64,000 nt of DNA from an uncultured Chlorobiaceae bacterium (GTDB taxonomy: Bacteria; Bacteroidota; Chlorobiia; Chlorobiales; Chlorobiaceae), in assembly GCA_903824045.1 (NCBI GenBank), contig CAIJVD010000028.1, positions 57,167 through 121,166 on the forward strand, read 5' to 3'. Shown here piece by piece: positions 10,134 through 19,843 of this stretch (position 1 is its first letter; every line of letters begins with the position of its first letter). The position numbers and the translations under genes are program-made. The notes below the pieces were generated by a model. The model was not told the DNA's origin. It saw nothing but the letters and a program-made list of their open reading frames with translations, and ran no database searches.

Positions 10134-11366
10134 CTACCCCCTGTGATTATTGGAGCTCCTGGTTTCGTTCTGCAGGCGGTCCTGCTCACGACTGTCAAGA
10201 TCAAACGGAATATGCAGCCACTTGTCCTTGAAGAAGGCATTGCCAGGCTCAAGGCCAGTCAGGCTTATCGGCAGCGTGATGATCTTGCGCTGATTGCCGA
10301 TCTGCACATAGAGCTCGTCGCCTGTAACCCAGACGTCGATATCAACCGGATTGGCAAACATGAGCTTCAGCTGCACCTCATAAATATCCTTGTTCCTGAC
10401 GAATTTGATCGGCGGCTCGTCATACATCAGGTCCGAAGGGTCGGTATCGCCGTACATGTCGTGGGCAAACTGCTCAAGAGCCTCAAGACCGACGATCTCC
10501 TGGTCATACATCTTGAGCTTCTTGACCGGCAGCGGTGCGAATCCCTCTTCGATCTCACCGAGATATTTCTGCTGGATACTCTTCCATTTTTCAAGGTATC
10601 CGCTGTCCTCATTAGTGTCGAGGAGCCTGTTGACCAGCACCATGTCCACCTTGAAGCCGTAGAGGTTCAGGTAGGTCAGGGCCCGCATGGTCTCCTTGAT
10701 CGACATCTTTTCGGCGTTCATGACGAGGCGTACCGTCGACTTGACGGTATCGGTAAGAATTTCGCGAATATCCTCAAGCTCGTCGAAAACCTGGTCTACA
10801 GACTCGACGGCATCTTCGGGAGGAATGAAGTATGCAATCTTGTCGGACATCTTCGAGAGCGGCTTGCTGAGCGGACGGATAATGTATTTGTTGACATTCT
10901 TGATCGCCTTCATTCCCCATGCGAGCGTATCGGGCAGAGAGAGGAGACGCAAGGTCTCGCCGGTCGGTGCAGTGTCGAGCACCAGAACGTCATAAAGGCC
11001 AGCGGTCTTGTAGCGTTTGATCCTCAAGAGGGAGAAGAGCTCCTCCATCCCGGGAAGAATAGTCATTTCATCGGCCATGACCCCCGAAACGCCCTGGGCC
11101 ATAAAAACCCTTGTATAGTATTTCTGTACCGACTGCCAGTTCTGCTTGAGATCGACATAGGGGTTGACCTCGATGGCATGAAGGTTCTCCCTGATCTTGG
11201 TTGGTTCAGCACCGAGCGGCAGATTGAAAGAATCCGAAAGACTGTGTGCCGGATCGGTCGAGAGGACAAGGGTTCTGTAGCCAAGCTCTGCCAGCCTGAC
11301 TGCGGTTGCCGCAGAGACACTGGTTTTGCCTACTCCGCCTTTTCCGGTGAATGTTAAAATGCGCAT
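10134..11366 (-). CDS. ArsA/Get3-family ATPase with C-terminal HSP20-like domain (second copy)
   Basis: 410 aa from [38 protein letters not shown]-term YEVQLKLMFANPVDIDVWVTGDELYVQIGNQRKIITLP. Confidence 0.9.
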   Translation of the reverse strand: MRILTFTGKGGVGKTSVSAATAVRLAELGYRTLVLSTDPAHSLSDSFNLPLGAEPTKIRENLHAIEVNPYVDLKQNWQSVQKYYTRVFMAQGVSGVMADEMTILPGMEELFSLLRIKRYKTAGLYDVLVLDTAPTGETLRLLSLPDTLAWGMKAIKNVNKYIIRPLSKPLSKMSDKIAYFIPPEDAVESVDQVFDELEDIREILTDTVKSTVRLVMNAEKMSIKETMRALTYLNLYGFKVDMVLVNRLLDTNEDSGYLEKWKSIQQKYLGEIEEGFAPLPVKKLKMYDQEIVGLEALEQFAHDMYGDTDPSDLMYDEPPIKFVRNKDIYEVQLKLMFANPVDIDVWVTGDELYVQIGNQRKIITLPISLTGLEPGNAFFKDKWLHIPFDLDSREQDRLQNETRSSNNHRG

Positions 11367-11718
11367 GAACCTGACATTGGATTTTTTGGGATACAACGAA
11401 AGTGCAAGATATAACTCTACGCTGATTCTGCAAAAGATTGCATCTCCTTCAACGCGCTCAATCCTGCAAAAAAATAGTGCGCCCCTCCCCCTGCCAGCAA
11501 TGCGCGCCTGCGTTAATCGACGGTGATTTCTTCGCATGAACCGCCCGCCGATGAGGGAAGAGTGCCGCAAGGTAACTGTCAATAAAAATGTTTTCGAATG
11601 AGCCCGATATTCCGGGGGCGTGATTTGGGGCCCAATGACTTGCAAATGAACGTTCTGCTAACTTAATTACGCCTTCAGCCGAAAACAGTCACTCTCACCA
11701 TCTTCGAAGAGCCCCGCT

Positions 11719-12513
11719 ATGCCCGAAACAAACTCCATTGTCGATATCCGGGCGACGATTGTCCGTAACCGCCCCGTCAGCCGGGATGTCAGCATTATCA
11801 CCCTCGAGTGTCCGGCTATCGCGCTTGCGGCAAAACCCGGAAACTTTGTCAACGTCAAGGTCAGCAGTGCTACCCAGCCCCTTCTTCGGCGTCCGTTTTC
11901 CATCCATGACGTCAGCGAAAGCGAGATAGAGCTCATGGTCAAATCCATCGGAAGCGGCACAGCGCTCCTCTCTGATGCGCCCGAAGGCTCAAGCGTCATG
12001 GTGCTCGGCCCCCTCGGCAACAGCTTTGACATCTCCGGCACTCCTTTTGACACCGCCATCCTCGTCTCTGGAGGAATCGGCAGCGCACCGATGCTCTTTC
12101 TGGAAAAAACGCTTGCGGCGAAAGGCAAAAAAGTGATCAACCTGATTGGCGGCCGAACAAAAGGAGACCTCCTTGCAGAATCTCTTGGCAACTGCCGCTT
12201 TGCAACGGACGACGGCTCGGAAGGCCTGAGAGGTACGGTTATCGATCTGCTTGAAAGCGAGCTCGCAGAACTCCGCAAAGAGGGCTCTCTCAAGGTTTTT
12301 GCCTGCGGGCCCAACCCTATGCTCAAAGCACTTGCCCGGTTCTGCCGTGAAAACAGCCTCCCCTGCGATCTCTCGCTTGAATCGGTGATGGGTTGCGGCA
12401 TCGGCATCTGCTACGGATGCAGCGTTGAAGTCATGGATCCCGCCGGCAGCATCCGTACCATCCTCCTCTGCAGGGAGGGGCCGGTCATCAATGCCGAACT
12501 GCTTGTACTATAG
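11719..12513 (+). CDS. pyrK: Dihydroorotate dehydrogenase electron-transfer subunit (FAD/[2Fe-2S])
   Basis: 264 aa; RRPFSIHDV FAD motif, VSGGIGSAP NAD motif, C-term CGIGICYGCSV...C cluster. Confidence 0.88.
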   Translation: MPETNSIVDIRATIVRNRPVSRDVSIITLECPAIALAAKPGNFVNVKVSSATQPLLRRPFSIHDVSESEIELMVKSIGSGTALLSDAPEGSSVMVLGPLGNSFDISGTPFDTAILVSGGIGSAPMLFLEKTLAAKGKKVINLIGGRTKGDLLAESLGNCRFATDDGSEGLRGTVIDLLESELAELRKEGSLKVFACGPNPMLKALARFCRENSLPCDLSLESVMGCGIGICYGCSVEVMDPAGSIRTILLCREGPVINAELLVL

Positions 12514-12587
12514 GGATGAGAGATATATCTTGAAACAAACGCGGAGAAAGATCCCGCAAACCTTGTCAAAACGAACCTCCATACATC

Positions 12588-13097
12588 ATGGCAAAAGGAC
12601 TGAATAAAGTAATGCTGATCGGCCATCTCGGAACCGATCCCGAATTAAGGGTCACCGCATCAGGTCAGTCGGTGGTCAATTTTACGGTCGCCACCAACGA
12701 AAGCTTCAAGGACGGGAGCGGAAACCTGCAGGAGAGAACCGAGTGGCACAGAATCGTCGTCTGGGGCAAGCTCGCCGAGATATGCAACCAGTACCTGAAA
12801 AAGGGACGGCAGGTCTATGTGGAAGGGCGCCTGCAGACCAGAAGCTGGGACGACACCAAGAGCGGCGAAAAGAAATATGCAACCGAAATAGTCTGCTCCG
12901 ACATGCAGATGCTCGGCGGACAGCGCGAGCAGGGTGCTGGACAGGGGTATGCGGAAGGTGGATCGCAGAGCTACGACCGCCAGCCGGCAAAGAGTGCTCC
13001 GCGCGACTACCCGCAGGGAGGAAACGACTATCCTTCACACCCTTCAGCCCCGTCAGGACCGATGGTTGAGAGCGAGAAAGACGACCTGCCGTTCTAA
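12588..13097 (+). CDS. ssb: Single-stranded DNA-binding protein
   Basis: 169 aa; [17 protein letters not shown]-term OB fold and acidic C-terminal tail EKDDLPF. Confidence 0.97.
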   Translation: MAKGLNKVMLIGHLGTDPELRVTASGQSVVNFTVATNESFKDGSGNLQERTEWHRIVVWGKLAEICNQYLKKGRQVYVEGRLQTRSWDDTKSGEKKYATEIVCSDMQMLGGQREQGAGQGYAEGGSQSYDRQPAKSAPRDYPQGGNDYPSHPSAPSGPMVESEKDDLPF

Positions 13098-13102
13098 ATC
13101 GA

Positions 13103-13232
13103 TGCTGAGTGCTGAGTGGGAAGAGTTTGGTCCCGGGTTCTCCACGAATTACACCGATTTTCAGTAATCAGAAATTACTGCCGGTCGCGTTGAGGGTAAT
13201 CGGAATCCGTCGACTCAGCACTCAGCACTCAG
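13103..13232. repeat. Inverted pair of AGTGCTGAGT-type repeat tracts between ssb and holA
   Basis: TGCTGAGTGCTGAGT at 13103-13117 and ACTCAGCACTCAGCACTCAG at 13213-13232; inner hairpin CAGTAAT-cagaa-ATTACTG at 13162-13180. Confidence 0.75.
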
Positions 13233-13256
13233 AACTGGCTACTCGACAGTAAATCT

Positions 13257-14297
13257 ATGAATGCTCTAAAAAAAGCCACGCTTGCCGGAACCATTGCGCC
13301 GGTTTATCTCCTCTACGGCCCCGAAAGCTTTCTCAAGGAAGAGTGTGCTGATATGATAAAAAAGGCGGCCTTCCCGAACCCGGGCGATGCCGCATGCAAC
13401 ACGCTCGTCCTTTACGGTGGCGATATCACTCCGGGCGAACTGGTCTCGAAGGCAAGCGAATATCCGATGTTCAGCCCCCGGCAGCTCATCATTGTCCGGC
13501 AGTTCGAGAAGATGAAGAAACCTTCGACCAGAGAGCTGCAGAAACAGCATGAGGAGAAGTTCAACCGCTACATGCTGAGCCCTGCAGAGTTTACGGTTCT
13601 TGTCCTTGATGCGGATCCGGTCGACAAAAAGGAGCTCGACAAATACCCGTTCAGCGCATTGAAGCAGTGCCGCACCGACTTCCCCGCCATCAAGACCCCC
13701 GACATCTTTGCCGCCGACAGGGCAAAAGCATCGGGATGGGAGTTCGACCCCGATGCACTCAAGGCCTTTACCGCCTACATACAGCCCTCCTCGCGTGAAA
13801 TTTGCCAGGAGGTTGAAAAGATCATCCTCTACGCTTCCGCACGGAACAGCGAAAAGCGCATAATGGCGGCCGATGTTCTGGACTGTGTCGGCATCTCCCG
13901 CACCTATAACGTCTTTGAACTTGAAAAGGCCATTGCGGCCCGAAACCTGAGGCTCTCGAGCGGCATATCGCTGATGATCATGGATCAGGAGGGGCAGAAG
14001 GAGGGTCTCGGAAGCATTGTGCGCTACCTCGCGACCTTTTATATCCGGCTCTGGAAACTCTCGATGCCAGGGGTACGCCAGCTTCCAGCGGGGGAGATTG
14101 CAAAGATTCTCGGCATGTACGGCAAGCAGGAGTACTTCGTCAAGAACTACCTCACCTACGCTCGCTCTTTTTCGCTGCAGGATACCGAACACGCCATCGC
14201 CGCCCTGCGGGATGCCGATGGCGCCCTCAAGGGATTACGCCCATACCCGGATGAAAAGTTTCTCCTCCTCCAGCTCATGCAGCAGCTGCTGGGGTAA
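13257..14297 (+). CDS. holA: DNA polymerase III subunit delta
   Basis: 346 aa; PVYLLYGPESFLKEE N-terminus and YNVFELEKAIAARN typical of HolA. Confidence 0.88.
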   Translation: MNALKKATLAGTIAPVYLLYGPESFLKEECADMIKKAAFPNPGDAACNTLVLYGGDITPGELVSKASEYPMFSPRQLIIVRQFEKMKKPSTRELQKQHEEKFNRYMLSPAEFTVLVLDADPVDKKELDKYPFSALKQCRTDFPAIKTPDIFAADRAKASGWEFDPDALKAFTAYIQPSSREICQEVEKIILYASARNSEKRIMAADVLDCVGISRTYNVFELEKAIAARNLRLSSGISLMIMDQEGQKEGLGSIVRYLATFYIRLWKLSMPGVRQLPAGEIAKILGMYGKQEYFVKNYLTYARSFSLQDTEHAIAALRDADGALKGLRPYPDEKFLLLQLMQQLLG

Positions 14298-14344
14298 CGC
14301 TGCCACCAACATTTCGCTCCTCCGGAGCTTGAGCAGCCCCTCCG

Positions 14345-15346
14345 CTACAGCCAGCCCTGGCGCCGGTACCAGTCGATTGTTTTCGCTACGCCCTCAGAGA
14401 GGGTTGTTCCGGCCGTAAAACCGAGATCAAGCTGCGCCCGCTGGGCTGAACAGACCCAGTAATCCTGCACCAGTTCGTCGGCCTTGTCACGATTGATGAT
14501 CGACGGCTTTCCGGAGAGCGAACCAGCGGCACCGATGAGGGTTCCGGCGAGATAGACAAGCGGCTTGGGCAGCGAAAACCTGATAAGCTTCCGAAAGCCA
14601 AGCACCGGACGGGCGGCCGCTATCACCTCATCCCATGAAAGCGGAGCCGTTCCGCTTATATAATATGTCCTGCCGGCCGCAACCTCCGAGCGGGCGGCCG
14701 CCATGATGCCACGAACAAGATCATCCACATAGATCATGCTGAAACGCTGCCGGCCTGCGTTTCCCACCGATACCAAAACCCCTCGGGCAAGCATCTGGAA
14801 GATCTGGAGCACATCACGGTCTCCCGGTCCGTAAACCGCCGGGGGACGCACGATCGTAACAGGGAGGAACGCTGCATGCTCAAGCGCGGCCTTCTCACCC
14901 CGAAGCTTGCTGCGACCGTAAGCACTGACCGGACAGGGGAGATCACCTTCAGAGAGACCGGTGACCCCCTCTCGGGCCGGACCGGCCGCTGCCAGAGAGG
15001 AGACCAGAAGAAAGCGCTTCAGCGAGGGATTATGCCTTCGGGCGGCATCAATCAAGTTCCTCACGGGCATGAGGTTACCCTCGTCATATCCCGCCTCGTC
15101 AACCGCTTTGGTCACCCCCGCAAGATGCACGATCCGGTCTACGCCCCGTACCGCACGGCCAAGAGCCTGCTGGTCGCCAAAATCACCCCGAATCACCTCC
15201 AGCCCTTCTGGCAGTCCGCCTCCGGAACTCTCTCTGCGAAGAAATACCCGTACCCTGTCGCCCTCCCCCAGGAGAAAGCGCAGAAGCCTCATGCCTATAA
15301 ATCCGGTCGATCCCGTTACAAGAATTGTTTCACCCATAGCACTCAA
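14345..15346 (-). CDS. NAD-dependent epimerase/dehydratase (extended SDR)
   Basis: 333 aa; [22 protein letters not shown] active-site motif, VYGPGD. Confidence 0.9.
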   Translation of the reverse strand: MSAMGETILVTGSTGFIGMRLLRFLLGEGDRVRVFLRRESSGGGLPEGLEVIRGDFGDQQALGRAVRGVDRIVHLAGVTKAVDEAGYDEGNLMPVRNLIDAARRHNPSLKRFLLVSSLAAAGPAREGVTGLSEGDLPCPVSAYGRSKLRGEKAALEHAAFLPVTIVRPPAVYGPGDRDVLQIFQMLARGVLVSVGNAGRQRFSMIYVDDLVRGIMAAARSEVAAGRTYYISGTAPLSWDEVIAAARPVLGFRKLIRFSLPKPLVYLAGTLIGAAGSLSGKPSIINRDKADELVQDYWVCSAQRAQLDLGFTAGTTLSEGVAKTIDWYRRQGWL

Positions 15347-15581
15347 GATATTCAGTTATTTCGGGAGGTCCAACATGTCGCAGCTCGGCATCAGCTTTTT
15401 GGGTAACAAAAAAACCACCCCTATGTTATGTCAAAAAAATAAAAAATTTGATACATTTCGGTTTCAGGGTAAAAGCCCCCTACTGAAACCCGGTCACCAG
15501 AAACATACAGAAGACAAACGACCGCAAGCACGAGTAATTCCGGCATTGATAGTGTTACAGCCGGGAAAAATTTGCATTCCT

Positions 15582-16784
15582 GTGGAGAAAACCAAAGACC
15601 TGTTCAAAAAATGCATTGATTTTACCCTTGCCGACGAAGTGAAGGCTCAGGGCATATATCCATTTTTTCACCCAATTGACGAAAACGAGGGGCCCGTCGT
15701 CTCTTTTGCCGGACGAAAACTCGTCATGGCCGGCTCGAACAACTACCTCGGCCTGACCGCCGACCCGAGAGTCAAAGCCGCATCGATCCAGGCCATCAAC
15801 AAATACGGAACAAGCTGCAGCGGATCGCGTTACATGACCGGCACGGTCAACCTGCATATCGAGCTTGAAGAGAAGCTTGCCGACTTCTTCGAAAAAGAAC
15901 GTTGCCTGCTCTTCAGCACCGGCTACCAGACCGGCCAGGGGATCATTCCAACACTGGTGCAGCGGGGCGAGTATATCGTTTCCGACCGCGACAATCATGC
16001 AAGCCTTGTGGCGGCATCAATCATGGCGCAGGGCGCGGGTGCAAACCTGGTACGATACAACCATAACAACATGGAAGACCTGGAGCGTGTTCTCCAGAAA
16101 ATCCCGGACGGCGCAAGCCGGCTGATCGTCTCCGACGGCGTCTTCTCCGTTTCCGGCGAGATTGTTGCCCTTCCCGAACTTGTTGCTCTTGCAAAAAAAT
16201 ACGGCGCCCGTATTCTTATCGACGACGCACACGCAGTTGGCGTGATCGGCAAAGGCGGCAGGGGAACCCCTTCCGAATTTGGTCTGGTCAACGACGTTGA
16301 CCTCATTATGGGCACTTTCTCGAAAACCTTCGGCTCCCTCGGCGGATACGTCGTCGGCGACCGTTCGGTCATCAACTACATCAAGCACAACGCCTCCTCG
16401 CTCATCTTCAGCGCATCGCCCACACCGGCAAGTGTCGCTGCCGTGCTGGCCACACTCGACATCATACGCAGCGAACCGGAGCTTACCGACCGGCTGATCT
16501 CGAACACCGATTATGTCCGCCAGGGGCTGCTCAAGGCCGGCTTCACCCTCATGCCGTCACGGACGGCAATTGTAACCGTGCTCATCAGCGACCAGATGAA
16601 GACGCTGGTCTTCTGGAAAAAACTGTTCGATGCCGGCGTCTATGTAAACGCCTTCATCCGCCCTGGAGTCATGCCCGGACACGAAGCGCTCCGCACCAGC
16701 TTCATGGCAACCCATGAGCGCGAGCACCTCGACAAGGTCATCACGGAGTTCATCTCCATCGGCACAGAGCTCGGCGTCATCTGA
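15582..16784 (+). CDS. PLP-dependent alpha-oxoamine synthase family acyltransferase (serine palmitoyltransferase/KBL-like), GTG start
   Basis: 400 aa from [39 protein letters not shown] lysine motif [15 protein letters not shown]. Confidence 0.88.
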   Translation: MEKTKDLFKKCIDFTLADEVKAQGIYPFFHPIDENEGPVVSFAGRKLVMAGSNNYLGLTADPRVKAASIQAINKYGTSCSGSRYMTGTVNLHIELEEKLADFFEKERCLLFSTGYQTGQGIIPTLVQRGEYIVSDRDNHASLVAASIMAQGAGANLVRYNHNNMEDLERVLQKIPDGASRLIVSDGVFSVSGEIVALPELVALAKKYGARILIDDAHAVGVIGKGGRGTPSEFGLVNDVDLIMGTFSKTFGSLGGYVVGDRSVINYIKHNASSLIFSASPTPASVAAVLATLDIIRSEPELTDRLISNTDYVRQGLLKAGFTLMPSRTAIVTVLISDQMKTLVFWKKLFDAGVYVNAFIRPGVMPGHEALRTSFMATHEREHLDKVITEFISIGTELGVI

Positions 16785-17063
16785 GGCGCCAAAGCTCTCT
16801 CCCCCAAACTATCCCCGGTAACCGCTGGGGATCTGGTTTCCCGGCACTTAACCCGAACGCCCTCACACTGATGTTTTACAGCAACTTTTTATTTTATTGT
16901 TTTTTTTTTAATAAATTGAGGACACGAATGCTGATAACGGATTGAAGCAGTGCTTCTTCCAGCGGTGATGATGATGATCTGTATTGATGTTTGAGGGATG
17001 CTGACGGTAACCGGTTTTTGCTTTTTTTTGTTCGTATCATTGCAACCAGACCCACACACAACC

Positions 17064-19688
17064 ATGAAAAAAACGAACAGTAGTGTCCGTTTTGTTCTAT
17101 CAGCAGTCTGCCTTTCGGCGGTGCTGGTACCACTCCCATCCTATGGAGCCGATACCGGCACCATAAAGGGCAAAATCGTTGACAAAGCTGATGGAGAAGG
17201 CATCTACGGCGCCTCCATAACCATTCCCGGCACCACCATCGGCACTGCCACCGACATGAACGGCAACTTCACGCTCTCCAACGTTCCTGCAAAACAGGAA
17301 AAGATCTCAGTCTCCATCGTCGGCTACGCTGCTGCAAGCCAGACCGTAACCGTCACCGCTGGTCAGACCTCAGTGGTCAACCTCAAGCTCGGCCAGACCA
17401 CCGTCATGGCTTCGGAAGTCATCGTCGGTGCTTCTCTCTACAAGCAGGATCGCTTTCAGGTTCCTGTGACCGTCAACGTTGTATCACGCGAGAGGATCAA
17501 GCAGGAGAGCAACCCGACGCTTGACAAGGTTATCGAGGATGTTCCCGGTGTTGTTGTCACCCGCGCAGGCGGTCAAACAACCGCAAACATCCAGATTCGC
17601 GGTTCAAACACCTATCAGGGTGGTGCCATCGGTACCCGCGTACAGGGTTTCTACGACGGATTTCCGCTCAACGCACCTGAGTCAGGCGAAATCGCATGGC
17701 CAGCCGTCAACATGAACGCCGCCGACAAGGTCGAGGTGCTCAAAGGCGCAGCAGCAACACTCTACGGCTCAGGAGCCATGGGTGGCGTGGTCAACGTCTA
17801 CGGCCATCTGCCTGAAAAACTCGAAGTGAAAGCCGGGGCAAGCCTTGGTTTCTATGATACCCCTCCCTCGACCGATCAGAGTGCTTACTGGAAGCGCCAC
17901 ATCACTCCATTCTTCTATAACACCTATGTCGGCGTCGGCAACAAGGTCGAGAAGCTGACATACAGCCTGATTTACACCAATAGCCATGACGACGGCTACC
18001 GCCAGAACGCCCAGAACACTCTGGATGATGTCAAGCTGAAAGCCCGCTACGATATCGACTCCAAGCAGTACATCCAGCTGAGCAGCTTCTACAACAAGTC
18101 CAACGGCGGCTATGCCTATTCGATGCCGTATGACTTCTATGCAGTACCGACTCCGACATTTACGCCTCACCCTGAGTACGCATATGACTCCTATGTCAAT
18201 GCTAAAGCATTTGCGAGTGTGTCCGCATTTTCTGACTACTTGACGGCCCATCCAGGAGGCACAATTTCCATTGGAGGAAGAAGTTCGACAATTCCCACTT
18301 TCCCATACATGCTGTTTATGGGCCCAGGCAATCCACTTAATGGGTTGAAATCCGCCGCACAATATGCAGCGATTGTTAATGGTTTTGGTACGGGTATTGC
18401 CGATTACAAGCTCTATGACGTCTATGGTGACGACACCATCCAGCGCAAGACCGGTCAGGTAGGCCTCAACTACGTGAACCTGCTGAGCGAGAACGTCAGC
18501 CTTGATACTCGCGTCTATCACACCTACAATGAGACACGCATTGAGTACAATCCAACGCTCGCTGACCAGACCTATGCTACCGGCAAGGTGCGTACTCCCG
18601 GTGAGTTCAACGAAACCTACTCGAACCGCAACGGTGTCGGCACAAAAATCGACTGGAGAGCCAACAAGAACAATCGCATTCTTGCGGGTGTTGACGGCAG
18701 CGTCACCGATTTCATGACATCGACCGTATCGGCTGAGATTCCGGTCAAAAACACGCTCAAACCGATTCAGGAGAAAAATGCCTCCGCATTCCTGCAGGAT
18801 GAGTGGACCTTGACCGACAAGCTGACCTCCCTCGTTTCGCTGCGCTATGACTGGAGCGGCGTTGACGCCAGTCAGGCTGAAACAACCGCCGGCACCTTTG
18901 TTGCGCTTCAGCACCAGTCGGTTGATGCACTGAGTCCTCGCGTGGCACTGAACTACAAGGCCGCCGACGATATGTCCCTGCGTGCTTCATGGGGCAAGAG
19001 CTTCCGCGCTCCAACCCTCTCCGAACGCTTCATCCGCGATGGCGGCATGTTCCAGGGAACACCCAATGAGGCTCTTGACAAGGAGACCATGACCGCTTAT
19101 GAACTCGGTATGTTCAAGCAGTTTGGTGACAAGGTATCGCTTGACATCGCAGGATTCCTGAGCGACTACGACAACCTTATCGAGTCTATCATCAACCTCG
19201 ACCAGACCTTCAAGTACAGGAACATCACCAAGGCCCGCATCTGGGGTGTTGAAACCGGCCTTAACTTCAGGCCGAACAGCGAATGGGCGTTTAATGCGGC
19301 ATACACCTACATGAATGCCAAAAACCGTTCATATGTTGCAGGACAGAGCTCAAATCAGGATCTGAACCCTGATCCGACATGGCTCCCTTACCGTCCCGAG
19401 CACACCGTTTCTGCAGGCGCTACATTCAAGCCGGACAACAAGCTCTCAGTGAACTTGAGTGGCCGTTATGTCGGTACCTACAAGTCGGTTAGCTCCTATC
19501 CTAACGCTACCCGCGCCAACTACCCTGGTGGCTTCATCGTACTCAACACAGGTGCGAAGTACCAGTTGGGCGAAGGCGCAGTGCTGAGCCTTCAGTGCAA
19601 GAACATCGGCAACGTGCAGTATGAAGAGGCCGAATGGTTCCGCGCTCCAGGACGCAGCTATGTTGCCGGTCTGGATTTCACCTTCTAA
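17064..19688 (+). CDS. TonB-dependent outer-membrane receptor with N-terminal carboxypeptidase-regulatory-like domain
   Basis: Signal peptide MKKTNSSVRFVLSAVCLSAVLVPLPSYGA; GTIKGKIVDKADGEGIYGASI; plug and barrel segments; C-terminal GLDFTF. Confidence 0.93.
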   Translation: MKKTNSSVRFVLSAVCLSAVLVPLPSYGADTGTIKGKIVDKADGEGIYGASITIPGTTIGTATDMNGNFTLSNVPAKQEKISVSIVGYAAASQTVTVTAGQTSVVNLKLGQTTVMASEVIVGASLYKQDRFQVPVTVNVVSRERIKQESNPTLDKVIEDVPGVVVTRAGGQTTANIQIRGSNTYQGGAIGTRVQGFYDGFPLNAPESGEIAWPAVNMNAADKVEVLKGAAATLYGSGAMGGVVNVYGHLPEKLEVKAGASLGFYDTPPSTDQSAYWKRHITPFFYNTYVGVGNKVEKLTYSLIYTNSHDDGYRQNAQNTLDDVKLKARYDIDSKQYIQLSSFYNKSNGGYAYSMPYDFYAVPTPTFTPHPEYAYDSYVNAKAFASVSAFSDYLTAHPGGTISIGGRSSTIPTFPYMLFMGPGNPLNGLKSAAQYAAIVNGFGTGIADYKLYDVYGDDTIQRKTGQVGLNYVNLLSENVSLDTRVYHTYNETRIEYNPTLADQTYATGKVRTPGEFNETYSNRNGVGTKIDWRANKNNRILAGVDGSVTDFMTSTVSAEIPVKNTLKPIQEKNASAFLQDEWTLTDKLTSLVSLRYDWSGVDASQAETTAGTFVALQHQSVDALSPRVALNYKAADDMSLRASWGKSFRAPTLSERFIRDGGMFQGTPNEALDKETMTAYELGMFKQFGDKVSLDIAGFLSDYDNLIESIINLDQTFKYRNITKARIWGVETGLNFRPNSEWAFNAAYTYMNAKNRSYVAGQSSNQDLNPDPTWLPYRPEHTVSAGATFKPDNKLSVNLSGRYVGTYKSVSSYPNATRANYPGGFIVLNTGAKYQLGEGAVLSLQCKNIGNVQYEEAEWFRAPGRSYVAGLDFTF

Positions 19689-19726
19689 GGCAGGTCCCAA
19701 CAGCAACAACAACGTCGTCAAGACTC

Positions 19727-19761
19727 AAGCCAGCCCCTCTCCGCGAGGGGCTGGCTTTTTT
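19727..19761 (+). terminator. Intrinsic terminator after TonB-dependent receptor
   Basis: GCCAGCCCCTC-tccgc-GAGGGGCTGGC followed by T6. Confidence 0.9.
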
Positions 19762-19843
19762 AATCGTTAGCAATCTTCCCCCGATTTTGTTAGATTTGCT
19801 CATTCCGTAAAACAGATAAACAACGCACATCTCTTGTTATTCT

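Noticed and set aside
10023-11357. 444-aa plus-strand ORF opposite an ArsA-type gene
   Set aside because: Antisense to a clear ATPase with Walker motifs. No family resemblance; produced by strong codon bias.
16785-17063. Possible cobalamin riboswitch upstream of the TonB receptor
   Set aside because: No B12-box-like GCCACTG core or matching helices seen by eye. A covariance search would be needed to claim one.
17769-18914. 381-aa minus-strand ORF opposite the TonB receptor
   Set aside because: Antisense to a well-supported receptor. Low-complexity-like translation with no family.
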